64,000 nucleotides of DNA, from the NCBI GenBank assembly GCA_002189035.1, contig NEEC01000011.1, positions 2,480,001-2,544,000 on the forward strand, given 5' to 3'. Position numbers and translations under genes: made by a program. The notes under the pieces are model-generated. The model was not told the DNA's origin, searched no databases, and saw only the letters and a list, made by a program, of their open reading frames with translations. The DNA is from Utricularia gibba. Lineage: Eukaryota; Streptophyta; Magnoliopsida; Lamiales; Lentibulariaceae. Of the stretch, positions 62,428-64,000 are shown in pieces (position 1 is the first letter of the stretch; each line of letters begins with the position of its first letter).

Positions 62428-64000
62428 ATGGGTTTTCGCTCAGCCTTTTGCTGTCTTGTTAAATCGGATCGGTACGTGCTTTCGCGATGCTTATTTGGTG
62501 AATTTGGATTTGAAACGGAGAAACACAAGTGGGATCGGAAGTTTACTTTAAACGAACATTGGATGCTTCCTGGTTGCATCTTGCTTTATTCTGAAATTTC
62601 ATAGTTGTTTGATTGAAGTGATTGTTTTTGATTCGCTTATTCAATTATCTGGAGATGGAAGAAAATATTGGAGCATGATCACTGCTGTTTGTGAAGTTAT
62701 CTCCAAATCTTAGTCAATCGTAAGAACTGGGTGCAGGAAAAACCGTGGAACGAAGGAGCCTTCTTGGAGGATTTTTTCTTTAAAAGAATTGCAGCTAGCC
62801 ACAAATAACTTCAACTATGATAACAAGCTTGGCGAAGGTGGATTTGGCAGTGTTTATTGGGGTCAGCTATGGGATGGATCTCAAGTAAGATGATTATCTA
62901 ACACATCAAAATTTTACAGACAACATTAGCATTCGTTTGTCCGATTTCCAAATGGTAACACGTGATTTAGCGAATACATGAGGTTATTAAGCTGAGTGAC
63001 ACATTTCACTGCTGTTCTGCCATCATCATATGTTCCCCTTTGAAGAATTGCTTTTGATAGAAAATCGTCCCTGTTTTCATTTCTTCTACAGATAGCTGTG
63101 AAAAGGTTGAAGTCATGGAGTAGCAAGGCTGAGACAGAGTTCTCCGTGGAAATTGAGGTTCTTGCACATGTACGACACAAGAATTTGCTTACTCTGCGTG
63201 GTTATTGTGCAGAAGGACAGGAACGCCTGATAGTTTATGATTACATGGCAAATCTGAGCTTGCAATCCCACCTTCACGGGCAGCATTCTGATGAATGCCA
63301 TCTTGATTGGGGCAGACGAATGAACATTGCTATTGGTGCTGCAGAAGGAATTGCGTAAGTACTCATTGTGAGTTTAGTTGTTGCTGCGGAATCCGGAGTT
63401 ATTCACATAACCATGTATTGGTTGGTTTATACAGCTACCTGCATCATTCTGCAACTCCACACATAATCCACCGGGACGTCAAAGCAAGCAATGTATTGCT
63501 AGACAGCGATTTTCATGCTAAAGTTTCAGACTTTGGTTTCGCCAAGTTTATACCTGATGGAGCAACACATGTGACAACCCGAGTAAAGGGAACACTTGGC
63601 TACCTTGCTCCAGAGTATGCAATGCTAGGAAAGGCCTCCGAGAACTGTGATGTTTACAGTTTTGGAATTCTTTTGCTGGAGCTGGCTACTGGAAGGAAGC
63701 CACTGGAGAGGCAAGATGGGACAATAAAACGAGCAATCACTGACTGGGCCCTGCCTTTGGCCTGTGAAAGGAAATTTAAGGAACTTGCAGATCAAAAGCT
63801 CAATGGAAAATTTGTCGAAGAAGAGCTTAAAAGGGTCGTCTTCCTTGGCCTTGTCTGTTCACAAACTCAACCTGAAAAGAGGCCAACTATGCTTGAAGTG
63901 TTGGAACTTCTGAAAGGTAACAAGGAGAAGTGCGCTGCTCTCGAAAACCATGAAATATTTAAAATGCCAAAAGAAAGCTCTGAGCTTGAATCTGATGCGA
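62428..64000 (+). CDS. PTI1-like receptor-like cytoplasmic kinase (At3g15890/At1g52540 type), 3' end outside window
   Basis: Protein kinase of the RLCK class. Exons 62428-62471, 62737-62884, 63092-63354 and 63436 onward; the frame is still open at 64000. The first exon encodes [14 protein letters not shown], with Gly2 and a CC pair that suggest N-myristoylation and palmitoylation (inference). Kinase motifs are the P-loop [15 protein letters not shown] (ATP Lys), [11 protein letters not shown] (HRD, so an RD kinase), [42 protein letters not shown] and the [14 protein letters not shown] end of the domain. The Ser/Thr-type HRDVKASN loop argues against the tyrosine-kinase label some annotations use. 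The last residues seen (ELESDA) are in the C-terminal tail, so only a short part should be missing. Confidence 0.92.

Overview
This is a gene-dense stretch of a plant nuclear genome, almost certainly a eudicot. Genes are split by short GT-AG introns, intergenic DNA is strongly A/T-rich, and the products are plant-specific families (PIN, SHINE-type AP2/ERF, PUP, class III peroxidase, PLD-alpha, PLS-type PPR). The species cannot be named from the sequence. I reconstructed 21 protein-coding genes and one gene fragment by joining exons by eye; the joined lengths are multiples of three except where a frameshift is stated.

Layout. 0.1-4.3 kb (-): DUF639 protein, possibly plastid-targeted, with one frameshift. 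6.2-7.7 kb (+): group-E-like bZIP. 7.9-11.8 kb and 19.2-23.2 kb: two arms of a large inverted duplication, each carrying a GH28 polygalacturonase; between them (12.3-15.6 kb, -) lies a CIP1/NET4-like coiled-coil gene. The right arm is itself bracketed by direct repeats (18.75-19.16 and 23.18-23.64 kb). 24.3-25.8 kb (+): short PIN auxin carrier. 26.1-26.6 kb (-): calmodulin-like protein. 27.6-28.0 kb (-): IBH1-like atypical HLH. 29.3-31.0 kb (-): peroxidase 48-like, with one frameshift. 31.7-37.9 kb (+): three tandem purine permeases. 38.0-40.1 kb (+): METTL22-like methyltransferase. 40.6-46.9 kb (+): coatomer beta-prime in 24 coding exons. 47.9-48.1 kb (-): glyoxalase-like fragment. 48.6-49.4 kb (+): DCC1-type oxidoreductase. 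50.1-50.7 kb (-): SHN/WIN1 regulator. 51.8-53.9 kb (+): PPR protein. 54.5-57.1 kb (+): phospholipase D alpha. 58.4-58.9 kb (+): small membrane-anchored unknown. 60.3-61.3 kb (+): TPR-like protein. 62.4 kb to the window end (+): PTI1-like kinase, truncated by the window edge.

Most genes are independent housekeeping, signalling or cell-wall genes. The most notable structure is the polygalacturonase duplication. The right copy looks like a roughly 4 kb block copied in inverted orientation from the left locus, including DNA just downstream of the neighbouring bZIP gene. It is inserted with a roughly 0.42-0.46 kb direct duplication at its borders, differs from the left copy by one precisely absent intron, and has a frameshifted C-terminus. 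The right half of the window also appears to keep an ancient gene neighbourhood (COPB2, DCC1, SHN with glyoxalase, PLD-alpha, TPR, PTI1-like) known from Arabidopsis. Three 1-base contractions of C/G runs could be real lesions or base-calling errors.
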